A DNA stretch of 64,000 nucleotides from an uncultured Alphaproteobacteria bacterium. GTDB lineage: Bacteria > Pseudomonadota > Alphaproteobacteria > Rs-D84. Positions within the stretch are counted from its first letter, which is position 1; each line of letters starts with the position of its first letter. A program made the position numbers and the translations under genes. This document shows positions 43,062-51,395 of the stretch, piece after piece. The stretch covers positions 62,001-126,000 of the forward strand of contig CAMWON010000005.1 of assembly GCA_947175875.1 (NCBI GenBank), written 5' to 3'. Below the pieces are notes generated by a model. That model ran no database searches, was not told the origin of the DNA, and saw only the letters and a list, made by a program, of their open reading frames with translations.

Positions 43062-43155
43062 ATTACTTTATCGCGAATTTCCGCCACGTGTCAACGGCAA
43101 AAAATGCCGAAATAAAACGTTGGTTTTTATATGCAAAACACGGGGAGGTAAATAT

Positions 43156-43971
43156 ATGAAAAAAATTTTTTTGTTTATCGCACTGGCGCAGGCGGTTCTT
43201 GTCGTAAATTCCGCCATGGCGACAAATGCAGGAATATGCGGCATTAGTGATATAAAGGCAGGTACCTGTACAGGGGCGGCCGCCGGTTACGGCGTAGTGT
43301 TAGGGCATGGGCATATATGTCACAAAAACTGCGTCACATGTAGTAAAGACAGTACGCAAAACTGTAATACAAACACATATAATATTACTTTTGAGCAGGA
43401 CGGCTGTAAAGACATACAGACGACTTGTTATAATGGAATTCCGATTAAGAGCTGTTCGGAATGTAATACGGGGTATGTTAGGCTGAGTAAGCAAATTCCC
43501 TGGTGTAACAATGCTTTCTTATATCAAGTATGTCGTAAGAAAATTACCAATGATGCAGAGTGTCCGACAGTGTTCACTAGTGACTGGGGAGTGGCATCAA
43601 AGGGTACAAATTTGATAGAGAGCTATTCGCAAAGTCTTATTGACTGTGCATCCTCTGATGTCGCTTGTGCTCCGGAGAATGTCGGGGATAAATTTTGTGA
43701 CAGGTTTTATTATTATGGATGTGCGGATGGTTACTATAACGCTGTAGATGAAAACTATAGCAAAGATTATAAACTTATAAAATGCAATAAATGTCCGACA
43801 CCGCCTGAAACATGGATGCAAAAATATCTACATTCTGCGTACTTCTATGGTAATATTGAGCCAGCGCGAGGTGTTGAATCTTGCTATGTCGGTGGGGCTG
43901 AGGATGGTTTGTATACGGATGATATCGGAACATTTGAGTGGGAAGATGGCTGTTACGGCTATGTAGAATAA
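43156..43971 (+). CDS. Secreted cysteine-rich protein (271 aa)
   Basis: ATG 43156 follows a strong GGGGAGG. Signal peptide MKKIFLFIALAQAVLVVNSAMA. The mature part has about 25 cysteines in varied spacing ('CGISDIKAGTCTG', 'CHKNCVTCSKDSTQNC', 'CKDIQTTCYNGIPIKSC', 'CAPENVGDKFC', 'CNKCPTPPE'). The base composition is clearly more AT-rich than the neighbouring genes, so it may be recently acquired or under different selection. No family recognised. Terminator shared with convergent grpE. Confidence 0.7.
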   Translation: MKKIFLFIALAQAVLVVNSAMATNAGICGISDIKAGTCTGAAAGYGVVLGHGHICHKNCVTCSKDSTQNCNTNTYNITFEQDGCKDIQTTCYNGIPIKSCSECNTGYVRLSKQIPWCNNAFLYQVCRKKITNDAECPTVFTSDWGVASKGTNLIESYSQSLIDCASSDVACAPENVGDKFCDRFYYYGCADGYYNAVDENYSKDYKLIKCNKCPTPPETWMQKYLHSAYFYGNIEPARGVESCYVGGAEDGLYTDDIGTFEWEDGCYGYVE

Positions 43972-43974
43972 CAA

Positions 43975-44000
43975 ACAACGCCCAAACGGGCGTTGTTTAT
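43975..44000. terminator. Bidirectional terminator
   Basis: AACAACGCCC-AAAC-GGGCGTTGTTT between convergent genes. Confidence 0.8.
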
Positions 44001-44548
44001 TTTGCAACAACAACCATTGCTGTTCGAAGTACGGTATCACCGAACATATAGCCGGCCTGCATTTCCTCTATAATCGTGTTGGCGGGCGCGTCGGCCTGTA
44101 TTACCTGTATAGCGTTATGAAACTGTGGATTTAAGGGCTGGCCGACGGATTCTATCTTAACAATGCCGATTTGGGCGAATGCCGCCTCTATCGCGCGGGC
44201 CATTGACTTTATCCCTTCGTCGTCGGGCGTATGGGACAGGGCGGCGTCGGCCGCATCCATAACGGGCAGGAAATATGACGCGATGCTCATCGCACGGCGG
44301 CGTGCCGCGGATTCCGTATCCAACGCCGCACGGCGGCGCGTGTTTTCCAATTCCGCCGCAATGCGCAGGTATTTGTCGTTCAACTCCTTTATTTCGGCAA
44401 TCAGGGTATCAACCTGGGTGCCACAATCGGCGGTTTGTGCCGTATCGGCGCCGGTGACCGTCGGGTGCGGCGTCGCGTCGTTGGACGCGGCGGCGTCTGC
44501 GGTCATGTTAACGGATACTTCTTCTATGTTCGGTTCTTTGTTTTCCAT
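43997..44548 (-). CDS. grpE: Nucleotide exchange factor GrpE
   Basis: The 183-residue product has a variable acidic N-terminus, the long coiled coil with 'LNDKYLRIAAELENTRRRA', and the C-terminal beta domain 'GQPLNPQFHNAIQVI', with 'AGYMFGDTVLRTAMVVVAK' at the end. GrpE dimers release ADP from DnaK. dnaK and dnaJ are not in the window. AGAAATGGAAA lies before the ATG. tpiA lies 63 bp upstream on the same strand. Confidence 0.94.
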   Translation of the reverse strand: MENKEPNIEEVSVNMTADAAASNDATPHPTVTGADTAQTADCGTQVDTLIAEIKELNDKYLRIAAELENTRRRAALDTESAARRRAMSIASYFLPVMDAADAALSHTPDDEGIKSMARAIEAAFAQIGIVKIESVGQPLNPQFHNAIQVIQADAPANTIIEEMQAGYMFGDTVLRTAMVVVAK

Positions 44549-44611
44549 TTCTTTCCTGTCCGTATAAAATATGTGGGGGCGGCGGATAACACCCCCGGTG
44601 ACACTATATAT

Positions 44612-45316
44612 TTATTTCACGCTTGTTATTATAGGTATGAAGTCGTCCGGTTTCAAGGACGCGCCGCCGACCAGTACGCCGTCAACGTTCGGAATCGACA
44701 TAATCTCGGCCGCATTGCTGCCTTTGACCGATGCGCCGTATAGAACCGGTGTGCCAGCCAGGCCCATTGATTCCAAAGTTTTGGCAATTAACGTGTGCGC
44801 TTCGGCTATTTCCGCGGCGGTCGGTGTCAATCCCGCGCCGATTGCCCAGCGGGGCTCGTATGCAATGACGATTTTGCCGTTCGTGTCGGTTGGCACGGAT
44901 TCGCGTACGCCGGACTCTATGATAGCCATGGTTTTCCCAGCCTGTTTTTCATCCATCGTTTCGCCGACGCAGATAATCGGTGTTATGCCAGCGGCGATGG
45001 CTGCGTCGGCCTTGTCACGAACAATGTCGTTGGTCTCGCCGTGATACTGGCGGCGTTCGCTGTGTCCGACGATTACGTACCGTGCGCCCGCATCCTTTAG
45101 CATCTGGGCCGAAACCTCGCCCGTGTATGCGCCGTGGTCGTGAGCGCTGACATCCTGGGCACCCAGGGCGACGCCGTCTGTGTCATGGGTCAGCATTGTG
45201 AACGGAACGCACAGAACCACTGTGTTTTTTGTATCGACATCACGCAGTGCCGACGTCATGTTTTTCAGCGCGGCGGCGCTGCCGTTCATCTTCCAGTTTC
45301 CGGCAATAAATTTCAT
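44612..45316 (-). CDS. tpiA: Triosephosphate isomerase
   Basis: The 234-residue product starts MKFIAGNWKMNG (substrate-binding Asn and Lys9), has the electrophilic histidine in 'YVIVGHSERRQYHGE' and the catalytic glutamate in 'VIAYEPRWAIGAG' (where P-x-W-A-I-G marks loop 6), and the phosphate loop 'VDGVLVGGASLKPDDF'. It interconverts DHAP and glyceraldehyde-3-phosphate. Slightly shorter than the usual 250 residues, as in many alphaproteobacteria. AAAGGGG precedes the ATG. Confidence 0.96.
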   Translation of the reverse strand: MKFIAGNWKMNGSAAALKNMTSALRDVDTKNTVVLCVPFTMLTHDTDGVALGAQDVSAHDHGAYTGEVSAQMLKDAGARYVIVGHSERRQYHGETNDIVRDKADAAIAAGITPIICVGETMDEKQAGKTMAIIESGVRESVPTDTNGKIVIAYEPRWAIGAGLTPTAAEIAEAHTLIAKTLESMGLAGTPVLYGASVKGSNAAEIMSIPNVDGVLVGGASLKPDDFIPIITSVK

Positions 45317-45384
45317 GTAAATACCCCTTTTTTTCGTTGATTTGTCTTATCTCGTTTTGCTATGGTAGCGCAAAAGGGGATTAA

Positions 45385-46797
45385 ATGCTAGAATATTTAC
45401 GTAATGCAGCAGAGAAACCTGTTGCAAAGATTTTAATCGGAATTTTGGCCTTTTCTTTTGTCGGATGGGGCGTTGCAGAATGGGTTTTCGGCGGCTCGAT
45501 GGGCGATAACTCGCTGGTAAAGGTCGGCTCGGAAAAGATTACGTTGAACCAGTATAATCAGGCCCGCGCCCAGGAAATGGCAAAGCTGACCCGGGAGCAG
45601 CAGCGTGCGGTTTATACCGATGCGGCCAAAGGGGCGGAATTTTCAAACCAGATAATGGCGCGCCTGACGACGGAAACAATGGCGGAAAACCGTGCGGACG
45701 ATTTGGGCTTTGTCGTGACGAATGCCCGCGTTGCGCGTGAAATTCGTGAATTTCCGGAATTTCAGGTGAATGGCCAGTTCTCGTCTTATCTGTTTGACAA
45801 TATTTTGGCCAATTCCGGATACAGCGAGGCGGACTTTGCGCATTTCCTGCGCGCCCAGGTGTTGCGCTCGATGGTATTGGGGGGGCTGAATGTGCCGGTG
45901 CCGGTTTCTGATTTTGCGGTGACGGCGGCCTATAATGCCCGTTATGGCCAGCGTCAGATTGAATTCGCAACCGTTAAGTATTCCGATTTCACGGTGGGCG
46001 CGCCGACAGATGAAAATCTGCGCGAATTTTATGCGGCCAATCCGCATGTGGTAGAGGAAACGCGCCAGGTGTCGTACGTTCTGATACCGGCGGAAATGGA
46101 CAAGCCCGACAGCTATGACGCGGCGCTGGAACGTGCACAGCGTGTCGAGGATGAAATCATCGGTGGTGAAACGCTGGCGGCGGCGGCCGCGCACCATGGT
46201 GCTAAATACGTATCCCTGGGCGAATTTGCACGCGATTCGCGCCCGGTTGACACCGTCCTGACAGATGGCATGGTCGCCAAGATTTTTGATATGGACGAGG
46301 GCGTGGAAAGCGAACTGATTGAAACCAAGAAAGGATTCGTCATTGCGCGCGTCGACAAGGTAACGCCGCGTCACAACGCCGAATTTGACAAGGTAAAAGG
46401 CCGTCTGGGCGCCGACTGGAAAAAGGCGGAGCAGCGCAAGCAGGCGTATCTGAAGGCGAATGAAATGCTGACGTCGGTAAAGGCGGGCAACGGAATGCAA
46501 GGTGGCAAAGGCACGCTTGTATCGCGTACATCGGGGGCGCCGTTAAAGGTTTTGGTGGCGGCGTTTGGAACAAATGTCGGCGACAATGGAATTATCGAAG
46601 ACGACGATGCGTTCTATGTAATGCGCGTTCGCGACGAGATTATGCCAAAGGCCGATGCGGCAAAGAAGGCGGCCCTGCGCAAGGAGTTGGAGACAATGTC
46701 CATGCGCACGGTTGCGGACGATTATAATTCGTTCCTGATACGCGAGTATCCGGTAAAGGTGAACAAAAAAGTCTATGACAAGGTGTTCGCACAATAA
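45385..46797 (+). CDS. PpiD/SurA-like periplasmic foldase anchored in the inner membrane
   Basis: The 470-residue product begins MLEYLRNAAEKPVAKILIGI with one transmembrane helix at about 15-34. A SurA_N-like helical chaperone domain follows ('KVGSEKITLNQYNQARAQEM') and then a parvulin-type region near 'QVSYVLIPAEM' and 'FIARVDKVTPRHNAEFD'. PpiD-type proteins assist folding of secreted and outer-membrane proteins at the Sec exit. This fits the many exported proteins here. recO follows after a terminator. Confidence 0.82.
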   Translation: MLEYLRNAAEKPVAKILIGILAFSFVGWGVAEWVFGGSMGDNSLVKVGSEKITLNQYNQARAQEMAKLTREQQRAVYTDAAKGAEFSNQIMARLTTETMAENRADDLGFVVTNARVAREIREFPEFQVNGQFSSYLFDNILANSGYSEADFAHFLRAQVLRSMVLGGLNVPVPVSDFAVTAAYNARYGQRQIEFATVKYSDFTVGAPTDENLREFYAANPHVVEETRQVSYVLIPAEMDKPDSYDAALERAQRVEDEIIGGETLAAAAAHHGAKYVSLGEFARDSRPVDTVLTDGMVAKIFDMDEGVESELIETKKGFVIARVDKVTPRHNAEFDKVKGRLGADWKKAEQRKQAYLKANEMLTSVKAGNGMQGGKGTLVSRTSGAPLKVLVAAFGTNVGDNGIIEDDDAFYVMRVRDEIMPKADAAKKAALRKELETMSMRTVADDYNSFLIREYPVKVNKKVYDKVFAQ

Positions 46798-46805
46798 ATA
46801 GAAAT

Positions 46806-46833
46806 AAACCGCCGAACACATCGGCGGTTTATT
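46806..46833 (+). terminator. Terminator after the PpiD-like gene
   Basis: AACCGCCGA-acaca-TCGGCGGTTTATT; a short T-tract. Confidence 0.65.
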
Positions 46834-46850
46834 GTTGCTGCATAATTACA

Positions 46851-47507
46851 ATGAAACTGGAATCCGTCGGAATATTGATAGAGCAAAAACCGCTTAGCGA
46901 GCGCGATTCGCTGGCGCGCATATTCACGCGTGATTACGGGGTTATGACGGGCGTGATGCGCGGCGCCATTGTGGCGAAAAAGAACAAGCCGTTAATAGGG
47001 CAGGTCGGGGCGGTGTCATGGAATGCGCGGCTGGATTCGCAACTGGGCGTCTTTCACTGGGAGCCCGCGCGCAACATGGCCGCGCATGTGATGGCGGATG
47101 CGGGCCGTCTGGGCATGCTGAACGCGGCGTTTGCGCTGCTGGCGGCGCTGTTGCCGGAACGCGAAAAATATGATGCACTGTATGATGAAACGATTGAGTT
47201 TCTGGCGCGGCTGCCCGCCGAACCTTGCGCGGAGGACGCATATCTGTGGTGGGAGGAGAACCTGCTGCGTGATATCGGATATGCGCTGGATTTAAAGTCC
47301 TGTGCGGGATGCGGTGGGCACGACAATTTAAATTATCTGTCGCCGCGCACATGCCGGGCGGTTTGCGACACGTGTGCGGCGCCGTATGTCGGTCGGCTGT
47401 ATCGGTTGCCGATGACGCTGGAGATGGGGCGGCGGTTGCTGGAACATATTTTTACCGCCCAGGGCGGTGTCATGCCGGCCGCCCGTCAAATTTTACGCGA
47501 CAAATAA
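46851..47507 (+). CDS. recO: DNA repair protein RecO
   Basis: The 218-residue product has the N-terminal OB-fold ('GILIEQKPLSERDSLARIFT', 'GVMTGVMRGA') and a helical C-terminal domain with a zinc site, 'CAGCGG' paired with 'CRAVCDTC'. RecO loads RecA onto SSB-coated single strands with RecR in gap repair. Its ATG lies 53 bp after the previous stop, downstream of a weak terminator, so partial cotranscription is possible. Length is close to the family norm. Confidence 0.92.
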   Translation: MKLESVGILIEQKPLSERDSLARIFTRDYGVMTGVMRGAIVAKKNKPLIGQVGAVSWNARLDSQLGVFHWEPARNMAAHVMADAGRLGMLNAAFALLAALLPEREKYDALYDETIEFLARLPAEPCAEDAYLWWEENLLRDIGYALDLKSCAGCGGHDNLNYLSPRTCRAVCDTCAAPYVGRLYRLPMTLEMGRRLLEHIFTAQGGVMPAARQILRDK

Positions 47508-47600
47508 TGTAAAAATTGGTTTTTGGGGCAACATTTATTCCTTGTATTTTTGATTCCGATTTGCTAGCTTTTGATTGTTCAACAGAAAAGGAGAAAAACT

Positions 47601-48422
47601 ATGACTTGGACAATCTTGGTCTTGGTGTTGGCGATTGCTCTGTTCCTGTTTGGCGGCATGATGCTGAAACAGAACGGCAAAAATCCCAGCATGGGCGTTG
47701 TATTGGCAAAAAAATCAATCAAATTGGTTGCCATTATCTTAATCGCGGGCAGCGTTTGCCGCCTGTTTGTTCCGTATTACCTGACATCGGTTAATCCGGC
47801 AATCCTGCAGGAAATGGTTTCCGGCATGCAGGAACAGCAGAATGCTGAAAAGAACAAGGCTGTTCGTCAGTATGTTCGCAGCAAAATGGACGTTATGATT
47901 GCGGATGCACCGATTTGGGGCAATGTTGATGCGAAAAAGACAATCTTCTTGTGGTCGGATTATTCCTGCCCGTACTGCCGCCGTGTTCATAACGAGTTGG
48001 CTCGCGTAATGGCGGATCGTGACGACGTTCGCGTTGTTTTGAAGAACTTCTCTATCCATGGCCCGCTGTCCGATGCGCCGGCAAAGGCTGTTATCGCGGC
48101 TAAACTGCAGAGCAATGAAAAAGCAGCCGCTTTGGACAAGTTGCTGATGAACCGTGACTATTACACTCAGGACGACATGAAAGACCAGTCCAAATTGGCG
48201 GACAAGGTTCATGCAAACGTTATGAAGCTGGCAAAAGAAGCCGGTTTGGACGTTGCCCAGTTGGAAAAGGACATGAAGGGTGAAGTTGTCGCACGTGAAT
48301 TGGAAAACGTACGTGACCTGGCCCAGCGTTTCGAAATCAGCGGCACACCGTACCTGATTATCGGCGAACAGGCTTTCCCGGGTGCGATTCCGTACAACCA
48401 GATTATCGATGCTTTGAAATAA
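47601..48422 (+). CDS. DsbA/DsbG-family thiol-disulfide oxidoreductase, membrane-anchored
   Basis: ATG 47601 follows AAAAGGAG; 273 residues. Two hydrophobic segments (about 3-20 and 38-57) lead to a helical linker and then a thioredoxin-like domain: 'IFLWSDYSCPYCRRVHNELA' with active-site CPYC (Cys123, Cys126) and the cis-proline loop 'SGTPYLIIGEQAFPG'. The helical insertion between them is typical of DsbA-like enzymes. Sited in the periplasm it would oxidise or isomerise disulfides, a plausible partner for the window's many cysteine-rich exported proteins (inference from context). Terminator follows. Confidence 0.88.
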   Translation: MTWTILVLVLAIALFLFGGMMLKQNGKNPSMGVVLAKKSIKLVAIILIAGSVCRLFVPYYLTSVNPAILQEMVSGMQEQQNAEKNKAVRQYVRSKMDVMIADAPIWGNVDAKKTIFLWSDYSCPYCRRVHNELARVMADRDDVRVVLKNFSIHGPLSDAPAKAVIAAKLQSNEKAAALDKLLMNRDYYTQDDMKDQSKLADKVHANVMKLAKEAGLDVAQLEKDMKGEVVARELENVRDLAQRFEISGTPYLIIGEQAFPGAIPYNQIIDALK

Positions 48423-48441
48423 TTTAACGCATCTTATCTGT

Positions 48442-48473
48442 GATCCCCGGCCAAATCGGCCGGGGATTTTTTT
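48442..48473 (+). terminator. Terminator after the DsbA-like gene
   Basis: ATCCCCGGCC-AAAT-CGGCCGGGGAT followed by TTTTTTT. Confidence 0.9.
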
Positions 48474-48538
48474 GTTTTATATTTTTGGCGCTTGTGATAA
48501 AATGTAATAATAAAAATATGTAGGACGGATAATTGCAT

Positions 48539-49366
48539 ATGAAAAAAAACTTGCTTGCGTTGTTTTTGTGCATGTTGGTGCCGGGGCTGGCGTTCGGATA
48601 CGATTCGCCCAACGGCAAATGCTATGCGGAGCATGTGCCGGGCCAGACAACATATGATTTTGTCGTATATTTTGAAAATGATCGTCCAAAGTCGGGCGAA
48701 AACGATTTGGCCGCGGTGACGGGCCTGGCCGACTGTGTGGGCGAATTAAAGACAAAATTGAATGAAATCGTGGTGGGCGACGATATGCGAATATTGCTGT
48801 TGGCGACGACGGATAAAAAGGCCTCGCACCAGTATAACGACGCCTTGTCCGACCGGCGTCTGGCGATTGTAAAGGGACTGTTTGATTCAAAGTACGCGTC
48901 AAAGATTATAACGCACCGCGGGGGCGAAACGAACGACCATTTTACCGGAACCGGCAACAATCGCAATCCGGCGGAACGCGCGGTTAAAATCTTAATCGCA
49001 AACCAGCAGCAGATTGAAACGCTAATTTCATCGGCGGCCGAACACAAAACCAACGCATCCGTTACGATTTATAAGGGCAATGCCGAAACATCAGCGCAGC
49101 GCATTCGTAATATTGCCTCAAACCTGAACGGCATGACGCGCGATTTGGACAGCAGTGTTTGGAAAACCAAGGACGGCAACTTTAACACGTCGCGTCTGGT
49201 GTCGGATTCTTTGGCGGGCGTGGTGCTGGGGACGGCCGGCGGATTGATTACCAGTAATGTTATTAAAAAGAATCAGATAAAGGGCGGGTTCGAGGATATC
49301 AAGTGCACCGTCGGCGGCCAGGTTGTTGCGGAATTTGGCGACGACTTTATGGTTGGAATAAGATAA
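48539..49366 (+). CDS. Secreted OmpA-like domain protein (275 aa)
   Basis: Signal peptide MKKNLLALFLCMLVPGLAFG from ATG 48539; an upstream TTG at 48533 has the better-spaced AGGACGG. The first half reads as an OmpA-like fold ('TYDFVVYFENDRPKSGENDL', 'MRILLLATTDKKASHQYNDA', 'LSDRRLAIVKGLF', 'GNNRNPAERAVKILI'), with the periplasmic peptidoglycan-binding pattern near 'LSDRRLA'. A hydrophobic glycine-rich segment ('SLAGVVLGTAGGLITSNVI') follows. It could tether the envelope to the cell wall. Terminator follows. Confidence 0.68.
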   Translation: MKKNLLALFLCMLVPGLAFGYDSPNGKCYAEHVPGQTTYDFVVYFENDRPKSGENDLAAVTGLADCVGELKTKLNEIVVGDDMRILLLATTDKKASHQYNDALSDRRLAIVKGLFDSKYASKIITHRGGETNDHFTGTGNNRNPAERAVKILIANQQQIETLISSAAEHKTNASVTIYKGNAETSAQRIRNIASNLNGMTRDLDSSVWKTKDGNFNTSRLVSDSLAGVVLGTAGGLITSNVIKKNQIKGGFEDIKCTVGGQVVAEFGDDFMVGIR

Positions 49367-49391
49367 AAATCCGGCAACGCCGGATTTTTTA
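49366..49391. terminator. Bidirectional terminator
   Basis: AAAATCCGGC-AAC-GCCGGATTTTTT between convergent genes. Confidence 0.85.
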
Positions 49392-49742
49392 TTACGCCTT
49401 GGCGATATATGTCGCCATGCGTAGCATTAGCTGGCGCTCTGACGCGTCCATTTTTGTGTACATTAAATCCATTGTTTGTTGAATAATCGTGTCTTCGTTA
49501 GATTTGCATGTCGCGCAGCCGACCAATGTATCGACGCTGATTTCAAAAAATTTGGCGATTTCATACAGTGTTCGCGCGCCGACACGATTTGTGCCGGATT
49601 CGTATTTATTCACCTGTTGAAAAGTTATTCCCAAATGCCGTGCTAAATCACGTTGTGACAGTCCGCGCATATTTCGCTGAACCGATATCGCATGGCCCAG
49701 ATTTATATCAAATTCAGATGCGTTGTATTTTCGCCCGGCCAT
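49392..49742 (-). CDS. XRE-family transcriptional regulator
   Basis: The 116-residue product from ATG 49742 (after TAATGGGGGATT). Helix-turn-helix: 'NMRGLSQRDLARHLGITFQQ' then 'VNKYESGTNRVGARTLYEIA', a textbook Cro/CI fold. The helical C-terminal part ('IIQQTMDLMYTKMDASERQL') is seen in alphaproteobacterial XRE regulators. Longer upstream frames would read through the terminator of RNA copy 6 and are rejected. The two structured RNAs just upstream lie on the same strand, so this regulator may be controlled by readthrough of copy 6. Confidence 0.88.
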   Translation of the reverse strand: MAGRKYNASEFDINLGHAISVQRNMRGLSQRDLARHLGITFQQVNKYESGTNRVGARTLYEIAKFFEISVDTLVGCATCKSNEDTIIQQTMDLMYTKMDASERQLMLRMATYIAKA

Positions 49743-49767
49743 TGTCCAGAATCCCCCATTACAAGTT

Positions 49768-49960
49768 AACAAAAAACCACCGGAAATTGGGTGGTTGGAG
49801 TTGAAAACGATAAACAAGCTTATCATGTCCTTATTCGTATATATCAGACACTCCAACCAAACTGATGATTGGATGCAATAATGCCTGCACAGGCAGCTTG
49901 TTTACGAGGTTTTCAATCTCGCTTCTGTAATAGGATTTTCTACTACACCTTTTATTATAT
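49768..49960 (-). ncRNA. Structured RNA element, copy 6 (second of tandem, minus strand)
   Basis: In transcript order: -10 TATAAT (49959-49954). P1 CGAG/CTCG (49921-49905). P2 TAAACAAGCT (49904-49895) pairs with AGCTTGTTTA (49820-49811), extended by GAAAAC/GTTTTC. P4 GCCTGTGCAGGC (49894-49883). P5 CCAA/TTGG. P6 TGTC/GACA (49850-49826) with a loop containing ATATATACGAATAA. GGTTGGAGT pairs with ACTCCAACC. Terminator AACCACC/GGTGGTT plus T-run (49796-49769). The XRE gene starts at 49742. Confidence 0.68.
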
Positions 49961-49999
49961 CGCACGGCCCAACCGATTTCCACAACAATCTGGCCACAC

Positions 50000-50193
50000 A
50001 AAAATATAAAGGCCGCCATAAAGAAGGCGGACTGGAAGTCTGTATTTGCATCATCCCATGCTCACGTGGTATTCAATATATTCCCACGCTTCCAGTCCGT
50101 ATGCGGACTGGCTTTTTTAACGCCTGTGCAGGCGGGGATAATGGAATTTACAGATTTCCATGTAATAGAACACCTATTACAATGGGTACTATA
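50000..50193 (-). ncRNA. Structured RNA element, copy 7 (first of tandem, minus strand)
   Basis: In transcript order: -10 TATAGT (50193-50188). P1 TGTAATAG/CTATTACA (50181-50161). P2 CATTATCCC (50143-50135) with GGGATGATG (50057-50049), one G-U pair. P4 GCCTGCACAGGC (50133-50122). P5 CCAGTCCG/CGGACTGG (50111-50092). P6 GTGG/CCAC (50087-50066) with loop GAATATATTGAATA. GGACTGGAAG can instead pair with CTTCCAGTCC (50038-50029), next to the terminator CCGCC/GGCGG then TTTATATTTTT. Copy 6 follows directly. Confidence 0.68.
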
Positions 50194-50228
50194 TCCTAAA
50201 AAGACTCTAAAATCTAGCGGAAAAAAAT

Positions 50229-50258
50229 CAAATCCCCGCAAATGCGGGGATTTGTTTA
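50229..50258. terminator. Terminator after the OmpA-domain stator gene
   Basis: AAATCCCCGC-AAAT-GCGGGGATTTG, symmetric. Confidence 0.8.
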
Positions 50259-50259
50259 T

Positions 50260-51372
50260 TTAGCGATTTGTTAATTGCAGCTCTATACGGCGGTTTTTCT
50301 GCAAGGCCTCCGGACTGTTCCCAAGTTCGGCCGGCTGCATATCGCCAAAGCCGCTGGGGACCAGGCGACGGCGCGACACACCATATGACGCCAGCGCATC
50401 CGCCACCGCCGTCGCACGGCGCAGCGACAGCTGCATATTATTGCTGTATCCGCGCGTGCCCGGCACAACAGGCTTTTTATCCGTATGCCCGTCAACGCGT
50501 ATAATCCAGTTCACATCGGACGGAATCTTGCTTTCCAAATCCTTTATCACATTCGCAATTAAGCGCAGCTGATTTTTCCCCTCCGGCGACAGAGTGTACG
50601 AACCGCTGCCGAACAAAATGTCACTGGATACGATAAAGCGGTCGCCGTCGGGCTGAACCGTTGTGCGGTCGCCCAGCGCGATTTTTATCGCCTTGTAAAA
50701 TTCGGACTGATACGCCTTCATGCTGTTTAATTCCGCAACCTTGTCCGCCAGGGCCTTGTTCAGGCGCGACGACATTTCAACATACTGAATTTCCTGGTCG
50801 CGTGCTTTTTCCTCGGCCGCGTCCAGCGCCGCCTGCAGTTCGGCCAACTGCGCCGACAGCTCCGACCGCTGGGCCTGCATCTGTTCCTGCAACTCTTTGC
50901 GTTCCTGTTCCAGCTTTGCCGCCGCCTCTTTATCCAGTGTCGCCTGATTCAACTGGGCCGTTAAACTGTCCACCATGGCCTGCATGTCACGGCCCTGGGT
51001 CTGTAATTCCGAAACCTTGTTTTCATATGCAGTAACCAAATCTTCGACACTCATGTCCATCTGGTTTAATTCATCGTTCAGTTCCGCGTTACTGGTCTCA
51101 AGATTTTCCAATTCCGCACGCGCCAGTATCAACAGGCGTTTCGCCTCCTGCTCGTCCGCGGTCATCTGCTGAATGCGTTCCAGCTGCTCTGCATTGGCCT
51201 GCTTTAATTCCGCCACGGTCTTAACGCCGCTGCGCTTGTTGAATACACTGGTCGTGGTCCATAAAAATACAAATACAATCAACAGAAAAATCAATATTAT
51301 AACCAGGTTGGAAAACAAATCGACAAATCCCGGCCATGTATTTGTTCTGTCACGAAAGCGAATGTTCAGCAT
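50260..51372 (-). CDS. MotB/TolR-like protein with coiled coil and OmpA domain (370 aa)
   Basis: ATG 51372 follows GGGGGGAG. One N-terminal transmembrane helix (about residues 22-40, 'SNLVIILIFLLIVFVFLW') follows 'WPGFVDLFSNL', with the Asp of MotB/TolR-type proton channels. A long coiled coil (about 50-220) leads to a C-terminal OmpA-like peptidoglycan-binding domain ('FGSGSYTLSPEGKNQLRLIA', 'RVDGHTDKKPV', 'LSLRRATAVADAL'). It pairs with the TolQ/MotA-like gene 23 bp upstream. No flagellar genes are present, so an envelope energiser rather than a motor stator is likely. Confidence 0.87.
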   Translation of the reverse strand: MLNIRFRDRTNTWPGFVDLFSNLVIILIFLLIVFVFLWTTTSVFNKRSGVKTVAELKQANAEQLERIQQMTADEQEAKRLLILARAELENLETSNAELNDELNQMDMSVEDLVTAYENKVSELQTQGRDMQAMVDSLTAQLNQATLDKEAAAKLEQERKELQEQMQAQRSELSAQLAELQAALDAAEEKARDQEIQYVEMSSRLNKALADKVAELNSMKAYQSEFYKAIKIALGDRTTVQPDGDRFIVSSDILFGSGSYTLSPEGKNQLRLIANVIKDLESKIPSDVNWIIRVDGHTDKKPVVPGTRGYSNNMQLSLRRATAVADALASYGVSRRRLVPSGFGDMQPAELGNSPEALQKNRRIELQLTNR

Positions 51373-51395
51373 TTTTCTCCCCCCATTCGTATTGT

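Noticed and set aside
22596..50133. Recurrent GCCTG(TG/CA)CAGGC 12-mers as a possible CRISPR or ToxIN-type repeat
   Set aside because: They occur once per RNA element, not in regular arrays with spacers, and lie in a fixed place within a larger fold.
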